DNA of 38,543 nucleotides from [Clostridium] symbiosum ATCC 14940 (GCF_000466485.1 NZ_KE992926.1:1-38543); one strand, 5' to 3'; positions 16,518-25,104 are shown, counted from the first letter of the stretch. Notes: generated from the sequence alone by a model not told the origin. Numbers and translations: made by a program.

Positions 16518-17645
16518 ATGGAACGGAAACAGGTAGGTTTCAGGTTTTTATCCGAACCTGACATGATCAAAGCAGGGGTGCTGGATGTAAAAAAATGCGT
16601 GGAGGTTATGGACGACACTTTTAAGCTTCTGGGAGCCGGGGATTTTGTGATGGGCGGCTATAACCAGAGCAGCCACGGCTGTATGCTGTGGTATCCGAAG
16701 GACACGCCGTTTCCCAATATGCCGGTTGCAGGGCCAGACAGAAGGTATATGGCAATGCCGGCTTATATCGGGGGCAGATACAACTGCTGCGGCGTGAAAT
16801 GGTACGGGTCGAATATCACAAACCCGAAGGAGAGGGGGCTTCCCCGTTCGATTCTGATGGTGGGTCTGAATGATGTGGTGACCGGGGAGCCGTTAGCCAT
16901 CATGTCGGCGAACCTGTTAAGCGCAATGCGGACAGGCTGCGTTCCGGGAGTGGCGGCCAAATATCTGGCCCGCAGGGATGCAAAGTCACTGGGCGTTATC
17001 GGCTGCGGCGTTATCAGCAGGGCCTGCGCAAGGGGAATCCTGAACAGTATGCCCGGGGTAAAGAGGATGTATCTGAATGATATCGTGAGAGCCAGCGCGG
17101 AGTCGTTTGCGGAGGAATTCAGAAAAGAATACGATATAGAAATTATTATCAAAGAGGATTTGAAGGAAGCGGTGACTGATTCGGATGTTATCAGTGTCGC
17201 GGCGGCAGGGCCGGTTCCTGTTGTGATTGATAAGGACTGGCTGAAACCGGGCTGCCTGTTTACTGCGACGGGACATGCCGAGCTTTCGGAAGAATGCTGG
17301 ATGGAAAACCAGGTGGTTTTCGATTACTGGCCCATGCATGAGGTCTGGTACGACGAGGGGAAGATGCATCCGGACGGAATAGAAAGCACAAAAGACTGGG
17401 CGCCAAGCTACCAGATGCTGAAACTGCTGGATCAGGGAAAGGTGAAAGCGGAGGATATGCTGAGCCTGAGTGATGTGGCTGCGGGAAAGGTGAATCCCCG
17501 AAAGTCCGAGGAGGAAAAAATCCTGTTTATTTCGGGCGGACTGCCTGTGGAAGACGTTTCCTGGGGTTACACCCTTTTTGAGGAGGCGGCCAGACAGGAG
17601 CTGGGGACGATGCTGACGCTGTGGGAACAGGCACATTGGTTGTAG
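16518..17645 (+). CDS. Ornithine cyclodeaminase/mu-crystallin-family protein
   Basis: 375-residue NAD(P)-binding protein of the OCD/mu-crystallin family. The core pattern is SANLLSAMRTGCVPGVAAKY followed by the Rossmann motif GVIGCGVISRACARGI (~157-172). It is longer than classical ornithine cyclodeaminase because of an N-terminal insert (~35-75) and a C-terminal extension. Family members deaminate ornithine, reduce cyclic imino acids or act on opine-like N-substituted amino acids; similar long clostridial proteins are, I believe, sometimes labelled 'tyramine oxidase subunit B', without strong support. GGAGG at 16505-16510 supports ATG 16518. It follows the C-S lyase and precedes the ~205-bp repeat and transporter genes. 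Confidence 0.82.
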   Translation: MERKQVGFRFLSEPDMIKAGVLDVKKCVEVMDDTFKLLGAGDFVMGGYNQSSHGCMLWYPKDTPFPNMPVAGPDRRYMAMPAYIGGRYNCCGVKWYGSNITNPKERGLPRSILMVGLNDVVTGEPLAIMSANLLSAMRTGCVPGVAAKYLARRDAKSLGVIGCGVISRACARGILNSMPGVKRMYLNDIVRASAESFAEEFRKEYDIEIIIKEDLKEAVTDSDVISVAAAGPVPVVIDKDWLKPGCLFTATGHAELSEECWMENQVVFDYWPMHEVWYDEGKMHPDGIESTKDWAPSYQMLKLLDQGKVKAEDMLSLSDVAAGKVNPRKSEEEKILFISGGLPVEDVSWGYTLFEEAARQELGTMLTLWEQAHWL

Positions 17646-17654
17646 GGTTTTAAT

Positions 17655-17860
17655 GGTGTGTTGTGGATTGTGGCTGTGGGCGAAGATAAGGTCTGCGGAG
17701 CACACTCTCGCTCCCTGGAATGCATAATGGATACTCGAAAATACCTCGTCAAGCACCGATGGATTCCAAAGGCATCCGCAGACTTTATCTTCCCCTCCGC
17801 CCCAAAGGAAGGTTTTCGTCGGGACGAAAGACTCCGGCCAAGTTCGTCGGCCCGTCCACT
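17655..17860. repeat. ~205-bp structured dispersed repeat, copy A
   Basis: This matches 38110-38319 over its whole length; the best block (TCGTCAAGCACCGATGGATT and onward) is near-identical for ~60 bases. A long-range stem pairs 17684-17699 (AGATAAGGTCTGCGGA) with 17775-17790 (TCCGCAGACTTTATCT), one G-U. A local hairpin TTTCGT/ACGAAA lies near 17815-17828. Open frames through it are not conserved between copies, so it is more likely an RNA or a non-coding mobile repeat than a gene. Confidence 0.75.
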
Positions 17861-18025
17861 GGCCTGCGGCGGCTGATTGTCTCGCGCTTTAAGTGTGGGG
17901 ATGGGGAGAGGTATCGGAGTTCGCTCAGTATATGGGGCTGTTTTGGGTGGAGTTTTTCTGACATTTTTCTGAGAGCGTCTGAATGGTTATTTATTAATTT
18001 TAATATACAGAAAAGGAGAGGTATC
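17861..18025 (+). other. Leader region of the binding-protein gene, no gene seen
   Basis: The 165 bases between the structured repeat and the binding-protein start hold no recognisable promoter with both boxes. A weak AT-rich stretch (about 17985-18010) and AAAGGAGAGG (18012-18021) precede the ATG. An in-frame open stretch upstream is repeat-derived and not coding. Confidence 0.4.
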
Positions 18026-19597
18026 ATGAAAAAAACAAAGTTATTTCTGGCAATGGTTTTGGGGCTGTGTTTGCTTTCTGGCTGTGCGGGTAAAAGTGAT
18101 GTGCCGTCGGATTCGGGAGGCGGAGGAGGCGGTCAGGCTCAGTCGGGGGAGACGGCCGCTGAAAATGCGGCGGTAAAGGATGAGGTGACTGTGGTATTGA
18201 AGGGTGAGCCGTCTAATATCGATCCTCATGGTAATACGGAGCTGGTGGCGATGACGACCCAGGTGCAGATCTTTGAAACACTGGTCAAAAAGGATGAGGA
18301 AGGAAATATTGTTCCGGGTCTTGCCGAGAGCTGGGAACAGGTGGATGACAAGACGATCCGCTTCAAACTGCGCGATAATGTATATTTCCACAATGGGGAG
18401 AAGATGACGGCTGACGATGTGGTATATACGATACAAAGGGCGACCAAAAAGCCGTCCAGCGCTTCAATATTTGCATCCTTTGACGCTGAAAACACAAAGG
18501 CCGTCGATGAACTGACCGTGGATGTGGCGACAAAAGCCCCGTTTGCAGCGGTGTACAATTATCTGACTTCCACGAGAGGCGGTATTGTGAGCAAAAAGGC
18601 AGTGGAGGAAATGGGGGATGACCAGTTCGGACGCAGTCCTGTGGGAACCGGGCCATTTGCATTTGATAACTGGGTGAGCGGCACCAGCATCACGCTGAAG
18701 CGCAATGACAATTACTGGGGAGAAAAACCGGCATATTCCACTCTGACCCTCAAATTTATCACGGAGACAGCCAACAGGGCGCTGGAGATAGAATCGGGCA
18801 ATGCCGATATCGTACTGGATCCGGATACGGGAGATTTGGACAGGCTGGCTGAGACAGACGGGCTGAAGGTCGTTTCGGGAGACAGCTACGGTATATCTTA
18901 CATTGTATTTTCCATGGATGACAAGGTGCTAAGCGACGTGAGAATCAGGCAGGCACTTTCCCTGGCTCTGGATCTCGATTCCCTTGTGGAGACGGTTTAT
19001 GGAAATTATGCAACGGTCAGCGAGAGCGTGATGCCGTCCACAGTCTTTTCCTATAAGTCTCAGGGCAGACACGAATATAATGTGGAGAAGGCAAAAGAAC
19101 TTCTGGCAGAGGCGGGATACGGAAACGGGCTTACGATCGAGCTGAACCTTCCAAACGGCTCCGAGCAGCAGAATATCGGTGTGATTGCCCAGAATATGTG
19201 GAAAGAGATCGGGGTTACGGCCAATATTTCCACAGCATCCACTTCCGAGATTATTGCAGCAGGGCGCCGCGGCGACAATCAGGTCACAATCATGGCGGCC
19301 ACCTATTCCACGGGTGATCCGGGTCATGCTCTTGCAGATTTTGATACGAGAAGCGACGGCTTCTTCCGTCCGGTAGATAAAAAGATTGATGAACTTCTGG
19401 ATAAGGGCAGCGCAGCTTACGATACGGCTGAGCGGGCGGCTGTCTATGAAGAGCTGCAGGATTACATCTATCACCAGTACTATATGATAGGCGTGGCCAA
19501 TAAGACGGTAAACTATGTAATCACGGACAAGGTTCAGAATTTCTACTGCGATCCCGGAGATATTCCTTCATTCGCCGGCGTGACTGTTACTGAATAA
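18026..19597 (+). CDS. Peptide/nickel-type ABC transporter substrate-binding lipoprotein (family 5)
   Basis: 523-residue extracytoplasmic binding protein. The lipobox LLSGC (Cys20) is followed by a Ser/Gly-rich linker with a run of six Gly. The mature protein shows SBP family 5 features: PSNIDPHGNTELV, the RFKLRDNVYFHNGEKMTADD region (~110-130), and GTGPFAFDNW. Such proteins (DppA/OppA/NikA type) bind di- or oligopeptides, opines or heme. ATG 18026 has AAGGAGAGG upstream; a frame open from 17720 crosses a dispersed repeat and is rejected. A stable hairpin lies just after the stop (19619-19644), before the co-directional creatininase and permease genes, consistent with higher expression of the binding protein. 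Confidence 0.9.
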   Translation: MKKTKLFLAMVLGLCLLSGCAGKSDVPSDSGGGGGGQAQSGETAAENAAVKDEVTVVLKGEPSNIDPHGNTELVAMTTQVQIFETLVKKDEEGNIVPGLAESWEQVDDKTIRFKLRDNVYFHNGEKMTADDVVYTIQRATKKPSSASIFASFDAENTKAVDELTVDVATKAPFAAVYNYLTSTRGGIVSKKAVEEMGDDQFGRSPVGTGPFAFDNWVSGTSITLKRNDNYWGEKPAYSTLTLKFITETANRALEIESGNADIVLDPDTGDLDRLAETDGLKVVSGDSYGISYIVFSMDDKVLSDVRIRQALSLALDLDSLVETVYGNYATVSESVMPSTVFSYKSQGRHEYNVEKAKELLAEAGYGNGLTIELNLPNGSEQQNIGVIAQNMWKEIGVTANISTASTSEIIAAGRRGDNQVTIMAATYSTGDPGHALADFDTRSDGFFRPVDKKIDELLDKGSAAYDTAERAAVYEELQDYIYHQYYMIGVANKTVNYVITDKVQNFYCDPGDIPSFAGVTVTE

Positions 19598-19618
19598 CTG
19601 TAACGAATAATTAAAATG

Positions 19619-19644
19619 GCAGGAGCCGTCTGAAAGGCTCCTGC
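19619..19644 (+). other. Intercistronic hairpin after the binding-protein gene
   Basis: GCAGGAGCC (19619-19627) and GGCTCCTGC (19636-19644) form a 9-bp perfect stem with an 8-base loop and no T-run. It probably stabilises the upstream mRNA or causes partial termination rather than full termination. Confidence 0.6.
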
Positions 19645-19664
19645 AGGTACGGGAGGTAAGCAGA

Positions 19665-20411
19665 ATGGATAAATTAATCATAAATAACATGACGTGGCCC
19701 GAATTAGAGGCAGAAATGGAACATATCAAGGTTGCTCTGGTACCGGTGGGCTCCTGCGAGCAGCATGGACCCAACACCACGTTCGCGACGGATGCCGCCA
19801 GAGCGGCGGCCTACGCAGAAAAGCTGGCCGTGCGATGCAAAAATAAAGTAGTGGTCTTTCCCTGTGTAAATTACGGCCTGTCTCTGCACCACATGGATTT
19901 TCCGGGCACGGTGACCCTCCAGGTGGAGACAATGATGCATCTGCTGGTGGATATCGGCGTATCCATTGCACAGCACGGCATACGCAAGATTCTGTTTCTG
20001 AATGCACACGGAGGCAATTTTCCGGCTCTTGAAGGCGCAGTTATCAGTCTGAAACAAAATCATGAAATTGACGCTTACTGGTCGGCAGTCGGCTCGGAGA
20101 TATCGCTGGGCGGACTGACGGGACTTCCAAAGCTTAACGGACACGCCTGTGAGGTGGAGACCAGCTCCTGTCTCTATCTGTGCCCGGAGACGGTGCGCAG
20201 TGAGCGCGTTCCCGGCATTATACAGGACAGCATGCTCACACACGATTCCTTCGTAAAGGGAGGCGCTGCCTGGAGCTGGAAAAACGACGCGTCGCTCAAC
20301 GGGGCGCTGGGAGATGCCAGAAAAGCCACCTATGAGATAGGAAAGAAAATGACGGAGGACTCCCTCGATTATATGGAGAAGATTGTAGATGAGATTATCG
20401 GACGTCCGTAA
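19665..20411 (+). CDS. Creatininase-family amidohydrolase
   Basis: 248-residue metal-dependent hydrolase, about the usual family length. Metal-site residues are visible: VGSCEQHGPN (Glu32, His34), FATDA (Asp43), LNAHGGN (His115) and GHACEVETS (Glu163/Glu165; the family usually has HAGE here). Creatininase-family enzymes open cyclic amides (creatinine) or cleave small peptide/amide bonds (e.g. MftE, mycofactocin maturation). There is no signal peptide, so it acts in the cytoplasm. GGGAGG (19651-19656) sets the ATG. Sitting between the binding protein and the permeases of an ABC importer, it likely processes the imported compound. Confidence 0.88.
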   Translation: MDKLIINNMTWPELEAEMEHIKVALVPVGSCEQHGPNTTFATDAARAAAYAEKLAVRCKNKVVVFPCVNYGLSLHHMDFPGTVTLQVETMMHLLVDIGVSIAQHGIRKILFLNAHGGNFPALEGAVISLKQNHEIDAYWSAVGSEISLGGLTGLPKLNGHACEVETSSCLYLCPETVRSERVPGIIQDSMLTHDSFVKGGAAWSWKNDASLNGALGDARKATYEIGKKMTEDSLDYMEKIVDEIIGRP

Positions 20412-20464
20412 CAGTTCATGCTGTCTGAACTGCTACGAACAGCGAACGAAGGAGTACTGATTCT

Positions 20465-21547
20465 ATGAGCAAATTTATATTAAAACGAATATTGGCGCTG
20501 ATTCCCGTAATGCTGGGCGTCTCTCTGATTATTTTCAGCCTCCTGTATTTTACGCCCGGAGATCCGGCGGAATACATGCTGGGGATGGACGCCACCCAGG
20601 AAAATATTAATGCGCTCCATCATGAACTGGGATTGGATCAGCCGTTTCTTGTACAGTATTTCAATTACATAAAAAATATCGTGACGAAATTTGATTTTGG
20701 AAAATCCTACACGACAAAGCAGTCGGTATCCATCGAGATCCTCCAGAGGGTTCCGGCCACTGTAACGCTGGCGGTATTAAGTGTCTCCTTTGCCACAATC
20801 ATCGGTGTTGTCACAGGAGTGATTGCGGCAGTAAAGCAATATTCCATTTTCGACAAAATCGCCACGGTATTTGCCCTGACCGGCGTGTCCATGCCAAACT
20901 TCTGGACAGGACTGATGCTGATCATTATTTTTGCCGTTAATTTCAAGGTGCTGCCGCCCTCGGGTTTTGATACGCCACTGCACTGGATTCTGCCCTCCCT
21001 GACCGTGGGAATGGCGTCGAGCGCGACCATTATGCGCCAGACCAGATCGGCAATGCTTGAGGTAATCAGGCAGGATTATATCACAACGGCCCGGGCCAAG
21101 GGACAGAAGGAAGTCGTGATCGTGTTCCGCCATGCGCTGCGGAATGCGCTGATTCCGATTATCACCGTGGTGGGAATTTCCTTCGGCGGTATGCTGGGAG
21201 GAGCAATCCTGGCGGAATCCATATTCTCGATTCCGGGGATCGGAAAGCTGATGGTGGACGCCATCAATGTAAAGAATTACCCGATGGTTCAGGGCGGCGT
21301 TCTCTTTATCGCATTTGCCTTCTCTATCGTGAATCTTCTGGTGGATATTCTGTATGCCTTTGTAGATCCGAGAATCAAATCCCAGTATACCTCGACGCGC
21401 AGAGCGCGCCCATGCGCAGCGTTCAGTCACGGGAATTCATGCGGGTATAAAAATTCCGGCACAAAAGCCGTGCCGGATAAGGCTGAATCGGCGACTGTTG
21501 CCGGCACGGCCGGCCGCGAAACGGCAGAAGAAGATAAGGAGGAATAG
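20465..21547 (+). CDS. Dpp/Opp-type ABC transporter permease (B subunit) with C-terminal tail
   Basis: 360-residue inner-membrane permease of the DppB family. It starts with the N-terminal TM and the LYFTPGDPAEYMLG motif, has about six membrane segments, and the EAA coupling loop is around IRQDYITTARAKGQKEVVI. The family normally ends near VDPRIK (~305); here ~50 further residues follow, polar, with Cys/Arg/Gly, then Ala/Glu/Lys, and are unlike the usual sequence. The DNA encoding that tail contains a perfect 8-bp inverted repeat (TCCGGCAC/GTGCCGGA). GAAGGAG lies 10 bases before the ATG. The C permease gene starts 3 bases after its stop. Confidence 0.9.
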   Translation: MSKFILKRILALIPVMLGVSLIIFSLLYFTPGDPAEYMLGMDATQENINALHHELGLDQPFLVQYFNYIKNIVTKFDFGKSYTTKQSVSIEILQRVPATVTLAVLSVSFATIIGVVTGVIAAVKQYSIFDKIATVFALTGVSMPNFWTGLMLIIIFAVNFKVLPPSGFDTPLHWILPSLTVGMASSATIMRQTRSAMLEVIRQDYITTARAKGQKEVVIVFRHALRNALIPIITVVGISFGGMLGGAILAESIFSIPGIGKLMVDAINVKNYPMVQGGVLFIAFAFSIVNLLVDILYAFVDPRIKSQYTSTRRARPCAAFSHGNSCGYKNSGTKAVPDKAESATVAGTAGRETAEEDKEE

Positions 21548-21550
21548 GAT

Positions 21551-22450
21551 ATGGGCAGTACAGCAGAACAGACGACGAACGGCATGCCGGATTATTCCTC
21601 CATAAAAAAAGAAGGACTTTTCAGGCAGACATGGAATGGACTTAGGAGGAACAGGCTGGCCATGTTCGGATTGGCTCTGATAGTAATTTTGGTGCTGATA
21701 GCCGTTTTTGCCGACTTCATCGCTCCCTTTGGGGTGGATGAACAGGATTTGACCGGGAAGTTTTTAAAGCCAGGCGGCAGGCATCTGTTCGGGACGGATG
21801 AATTCGGCCGTGACATCTTCAGCCGGATTGTGTATGGGAGCCGTTATTCCCTTATGATAGGGGCCGTGGCTGCGACTCTGTCGGCAGTTATCGGAATGAT
21901 TGCCGGTTCCCTGGCAGGCTTTTACGGAGGACGGACCGACAATATCCTGATGCGCCTGATTGATATTATGCTGGCGATACCCAGCACGCTTCTGGGAATA
22001 TCGATCGTGGCTGCCCTGGGAAACGGGATACGCAACGTCATCATAGCGGTGGCTATCGGAGCTGTCCCTGCCTATGCAAGAATCGTCCGGGCGTCAATTC
22101 TGTCGGTTAAGGAACAGGAGTATATTGAGGCGGCGCGCTCCATCGGCGCCTCTGATTTCAGAATCATTATGAAGCATATCCTGCCAAACTGCCTGGCCCC
22201 GATTATCGTACAGATTACGATGAGCGTGGCCAAGGCAATCCTGGAGGCATCGGCCCTCAGCTTTATCGGACTGGGTGTCCAGCCGCCGTCGGCGGAATGG
22301 GGGGCCATGCTCTCGGCAGGCCGTGCCTACATAAGAAAGGCATGGTGGATTGTCACCTTCCCGGGGCTTGCCATTGCCATGATTATTTTCGGACTGAATT
22401 TGTTCGGGGACGGTCTGAGGGACGCCCTGGATCCCAGACTTAAAACGTAA
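21551..22450 (+). CDS. Dpp/Opp-type ABC transporter permease (C subunit)
   Basis: 299-residue inner-membrane permease. The N-terminal cytoplasmic segment (FRQTWNGLRRNRLAMFG) leads into TM1, as in DppC/OppC; GTDEFGRDIFSRIVYGSRYS and the EAA loop YIEAARSIGASDFRIIMKHI are family signatures. About six membrane segments. It pairs with the B subunit to form the channel. It is 3 bases from the upstream gene with ribosome site AAGGAGG(AA) at 21535-21546, and 12 bases before the D ATPase gene. Confidence 0.92.
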   Translation: MGSTAEQTTNGMPDYSSIKKEGLFRQTWNGLRRNRLAMFGLALIVILVLIAVFADFIAPFGVDEQDLTGKFLKPGGRHLFGTDEFGRDIFSRIVYGSRYSLMIGAVAATLSAVIGMIAGSLAGFYGGRTDNILMRLIDIMLAIPSTLLGISIVAALGNGIRNVIIAVAIGAVPAYARIVRASILSVKEQEYIEAARSIGASDFRIIMKHILPNCLAPIIVQITMSVAKAILEASALSFIGLGVQPPSAEWGAMLSAGRAYIRKAWWIVTFPGLAIAMIIFGLNLFGDGLRDALDPRLKT

Positions 22451-22462
22451 AGGAGGAGGAAA

Positions 22463-23500
22463 ATGAGCGAAAATATTTTGTCGGTCCGCGATTTGTCGGT
22501 TCACTATGTCAAGGAAAAAAACGTGGTGAAGGCGGTGAATCACCTGACGTTTGATCTGGTGGCCGGGGAGACTCTCGGACTTGTGGGAGAGACGGGGGCC
22601 GGGAAGACAACGACGGCCCTGGCGATTATGAACCTTGTTCCGAATCCGCCCGGCCGGATTGCAGGCGGTGAAATTATATTCCAGGGAGAAAATGTCCTGA
22701 AAAAATCAAGGCACGAGCTGAGAAAAATGAGGGGCAGGGAAGTCTCAATGATCTTTCAGGATCCCATGACCTCATTGAACCCGGTGATGACGGTGGGAGA
22801 GCAGATTGCGGAGGTGGTGCGCCTGCACTCTCATTGCTCGGCAGCGGAAGCGGCCGTGCGTGCCCAGGAGATGCTCCGGATGGTGGGAATCAATGAGGAA
22901 CGCTATCAGGATTATCCGCATCAGTTTTCAGGCGGTATGAAGCAGAGGGTGGTAATAGCCATTGCACTGGCCTGCAATCCCAAGCTGCTGATTGCGGATG
23001 AGCCGACGACGGCGCTGGATGTAACGATCCAGGCTCAGGTTCTGGAGATGATGACGGAACTGAAAAACAAACTGAATACATCGATGATCCTGATTACACA
23101 CGATCTCGGCGTCGTCGCCCAGGTCTGTGACAAGGTTGCGATTATGTACGCAGGTGAGATTGTCGAGTACGGCAATCTGGAGGATATTTACGAGCAGGGG
23201 GAGCATCCGTATACCATCGGGCTGTTTGGTTCCATTCCGGATCTCGATAAGGATACGGAGCGCCTCAGTCCCATCGCAGGCCTGATGCCGGATCCCACGA
23301 ATCTTCCTGCCGGATGTTCCTTCAGTCCCAGATGTCCGCATTGCACGGATAGGTGCCGAAACGAAGACCCGCCCATCAGGGAAACTGTGCAGGGGCATAT
23401 GGTGAAATGCCACCTGATTCACACGAACAAGAACAGACAGGACACCGTGCGGCAGGAGCCTGACGGCAGCGCACGGCAGGACGACAGGGGAGGGAAATAA
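22463..23500 (+). CDS. Dpp/Opp-type ABC transporter ATP-binding protein (D subunit)
   Basis: 345-residue cytoplasmic ATPase. Walker A GETGAGKT (~45-52), signature FSGGMKQR, Walker [13 protein letters not shown], switch His in ITHDLG, and the C-terminal oligopeptide/dipeptide domain with a cysteine cluster ([11 protein letters not shown]). All catalytic motifs look intact, in contrast to its partner F subunit. AAGGAGG before ATG 22463. One base separates its stop from the start of the F gene. Confidence 0.93.
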   Translation: MSENILSVRDLSVHYVKEKNVVKAVNHLTFDLVAGETLGLVGETGAGKTTTALAIMNLVPNPPGRIAGGEIIFQGENVLKKSRHELRKMRGREVSMIFQDPMTSLNPVMTVGEQIAEVVRLHSHCSAAEAAVRAQEMLRMVGINEERYQDYPHQFSGGMKQRVVIAIALACNPKLLIADEPTTALDVTIQAQVLEMMTELKNKLNTSMILITHDLGVVAQVCDKVAIMYAGEIVEYGNLEDIYEQGEHPYTIGLFGSIPDLDKDTERLSPIAGLMPDPTNLPAGCSFSPRCPHCTDRCRNEDPPIRETVQGHMVKCHLIHTNKNRQDTVRQEPDGSARQDDRGGK

Positions 23501-23501
23501 G

Positions 23502-24488
23502 ATGGCGAAGCTGCTCGAGGTAAAAGGTTTAAAAAAATATTTCAATACCCCCAAGGGAATGCTCCATGCGGTTGACAATATTAACTTTACCCTGGATCAG
23601 GGAAAGACGCTGGGTATCGTCGGAGAATCGGGCTGCGGTAAATCGACGCTGGGCAGAGTGCTTCTTCACCTGCTGGAACCGACGGAGGGAAGCATATGGT
23701 TTGACGGGAAAGATATCTCGCATCCGGACCGCCATTTAATGAAGGAGCTGCATCAGGAGATGCAGATGATTTTCCAGGATCCGTATTCCTCCATTAATCC
23801 GCGTATGACAGTCAGTGAGATTATCGGAGAACCGCTTAAAATATTCAAAATATGCTCCTTGGCGGCTGATTATGACCGTGAGGTGGCAAAGCTGATGGAT
23901 ACGGTGGGGCTGGCCGGCCGCCTCTATAACACCTATCCCCATGAACTCGACGGCGGCCGCCGCCAGCGCATCGGCATTGCCAGGGCATTGGCTCTGAATC
24001 CGAAATTTATTGTCTGCGATGAACCCGTATCGGCCCTGGATGTATCAATCCAGGCCCAAATCCTGAATCTGATGCAGGATCTCCAGGAGGAAAGGGGGCT
24101 TACCTATATCTTTATCACCCACGATTTATCGGTGGTAAAACATATATCGGATCATATCGGCGTCATGTATCTGGGACAGATGGTGGAGATGTGTGAATCC
24201 AAAGAACTGTTCAGAAACCAGCTCCATCCCTATACCAAGGCGCTCCTTTCGGCAATTCCAAGGCCTAAAATCCATCAGAAGACAGAGCGGATTCTCCTTC
24301 GGGGCGAAATCACATCTCCGATTAATCCGGGCGAAAAATGCCGTTTTTGCAGCCGCTGTATTTATGCGCAGGAACGGTGCTCCACGTCAAGTCCCCGGTT
24401 GGCGGACGCCGGGAACGGCCATTCGGTTGCCTGCCATTACTGGAGGGAGATTGCAGAGGGAAGCCTTAAGGCTCAGGAGGCAATATGA
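23502..24488 (+). CDS. Dpp/Opp-type ABC transporter ATP-binding protein (F subunit), variant signature
   Basis: 328-residue cytoplasmic ATPase partner of the D subunit. Walker A GESGCGKS (41-48), Walker B FIVCDEP (Glu174), switch His in ITHDLS, and the C-terminal cysteine-rich region (CRFCSRC) are present. The ABC signature reads LDGGRRQR (about 149-156) instead of LSGGQ(R)QR, so the conserved Ser and Gln are Asp and Arg. This may be an established sub-family variant, or may make one of the two ATP sites of the D/F pair degenerate. The stop overlaps the next gene's ATG by four bases. Confidence 0.92.
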   Translation: MAKLLEVKGLKKYFNTPKGMLHAVDNINFTLDQGKTLGIVGESGCGKSTLGRVLLHLLEPTEGSIWFDGKDISHPDRHLMKELHQEMQMIFQDPYSSINPRMTVSEIIGEPLKIFKICSLAADYDREVAKLMDTVGLAGRLYNTYPHELDGGRRQRIGIARALALNPKFIVCDEPVSALDVSIQAQILNLMQDLQEERGLTYIFITHDLSVVKHISDHIGVMYLGQMVEMCESKELFRNQLHPYTKALLSAIPRPKIHQKTERILLRGEITSPINPGEKCRFCSRCIYAQERCSTSSPRLADAGNGHSVACHYWREIAEGSLKAQEAI

Positions 24489-25099
24489 GCCGCCCGTCCG
24501 TCACATACATAAACCAGCTTGCCTATGCGGACGTACCGTATCCTACGACCCTGAATCCGGGAGACGTTCTGAGGGAGCCGTATCCCAGCGTGGCCAGGGC
24601 CGGCTGCGGCCTGTGCTGCGTCTGCATGATGGTGGAGTTCCTGACGGGAGAGAGGCTTTCCGTGGAAGCGTGTATAAATCTTTCTATCCGGGCCGGAGCC
24701 AATTATTACGGCACCGATATGAACCGGCTTGGAAGAGCCGCAGCAAAGCGGTTTAACCTGGAGATGGAGGTGTCGCAAAGCGTTGAAACACTGGAGCTTT
24801 GGCTGGAGGCAGGAGGGTGCGCAGTGATTCATGCAGGCAGGGAACACGGTCTCTTTTCCGACGGCGGCCATTATCTTTTTGCAGACGGGCTCAGTATGGA
24901 AGCGGACTGGGAAGGCGGAGGGGCCGCAATGAAAATATGGCTCCTAGATCCTTCGTTTACAGAACAGAAATACGAGAGGCCGGACCGGCGGGGGAGGGTG
25001 GAACTGAGGGATTCCCATATCCTTGCCGGTGCGGAGCTTGTGAAAGAGGAGTGTGCAAAACGCAGTCCGTCTTTTTACCTATTTAAACAGCGGGGGTAG
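24485..25099 (+). CDS. C39-like papain-fold cysteine peptidase-type protein
   Basis: 204-residue protein with no signal peptide or membrane segment, so cytoplasmic. Its motif order matches peptidase C39-like (papain-fold) proteins: an N-terminal INQLAYADVPY with Gln11 as oxyanion-hole candidate, GCGLCC with Cys41 as nucleophile candidate, GGHYLFADG with His129, and LLDPS with Asp155. C39-like folds cleave leader peptides or act as peptidases or transglutaminase-like enzymes. ATG 24485 overlaps the F ATPase stop (ATGA), so it is translationally coupled to the transporter; GGAGG lies 6-10 bases upstream. A role in processing an imported peptide is inference. Confidence 0.7.
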   Translation: MSRPSVTYINQLAYADVPYPTTLNPGDVLREPYPSVARAGCGLCCVCMMVEFLTGERLSVEACINLSIRAGANYYGTDMNRLGRAAAKRFNLEMEVSQSVETLELWLEAGGCAVIHAGREHGLFSDGGHYLFADGLSMEADWEGGGAAMKIWLLDPSFTEQKYERPDRRGRVELRDSHILAGAELVKEECAKRSPSFYLFKQRG

Positions 25100-25104
25100 G
25101 AAAC

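Noticed and set aside
16986-17756. A 256-codon open frame on the minus strand
   Set aside because: It lies antisense to the OCD-like gene, has no ribosome site or recognisable domain, and its composition is that of a frame shadow.
17720-18025. A possible long N-terminal extension of the family 5 binding protein
   Set aside because: It is in frame but runs through the dispersed repeat; the lipoprotein signal and ribosome site place the start at 18026.
20777-21430. A 217-codon minus-strand open frame
   Set aside because: Antisense to the B permease gene, with no motif; it is a shadow of the coding bias.
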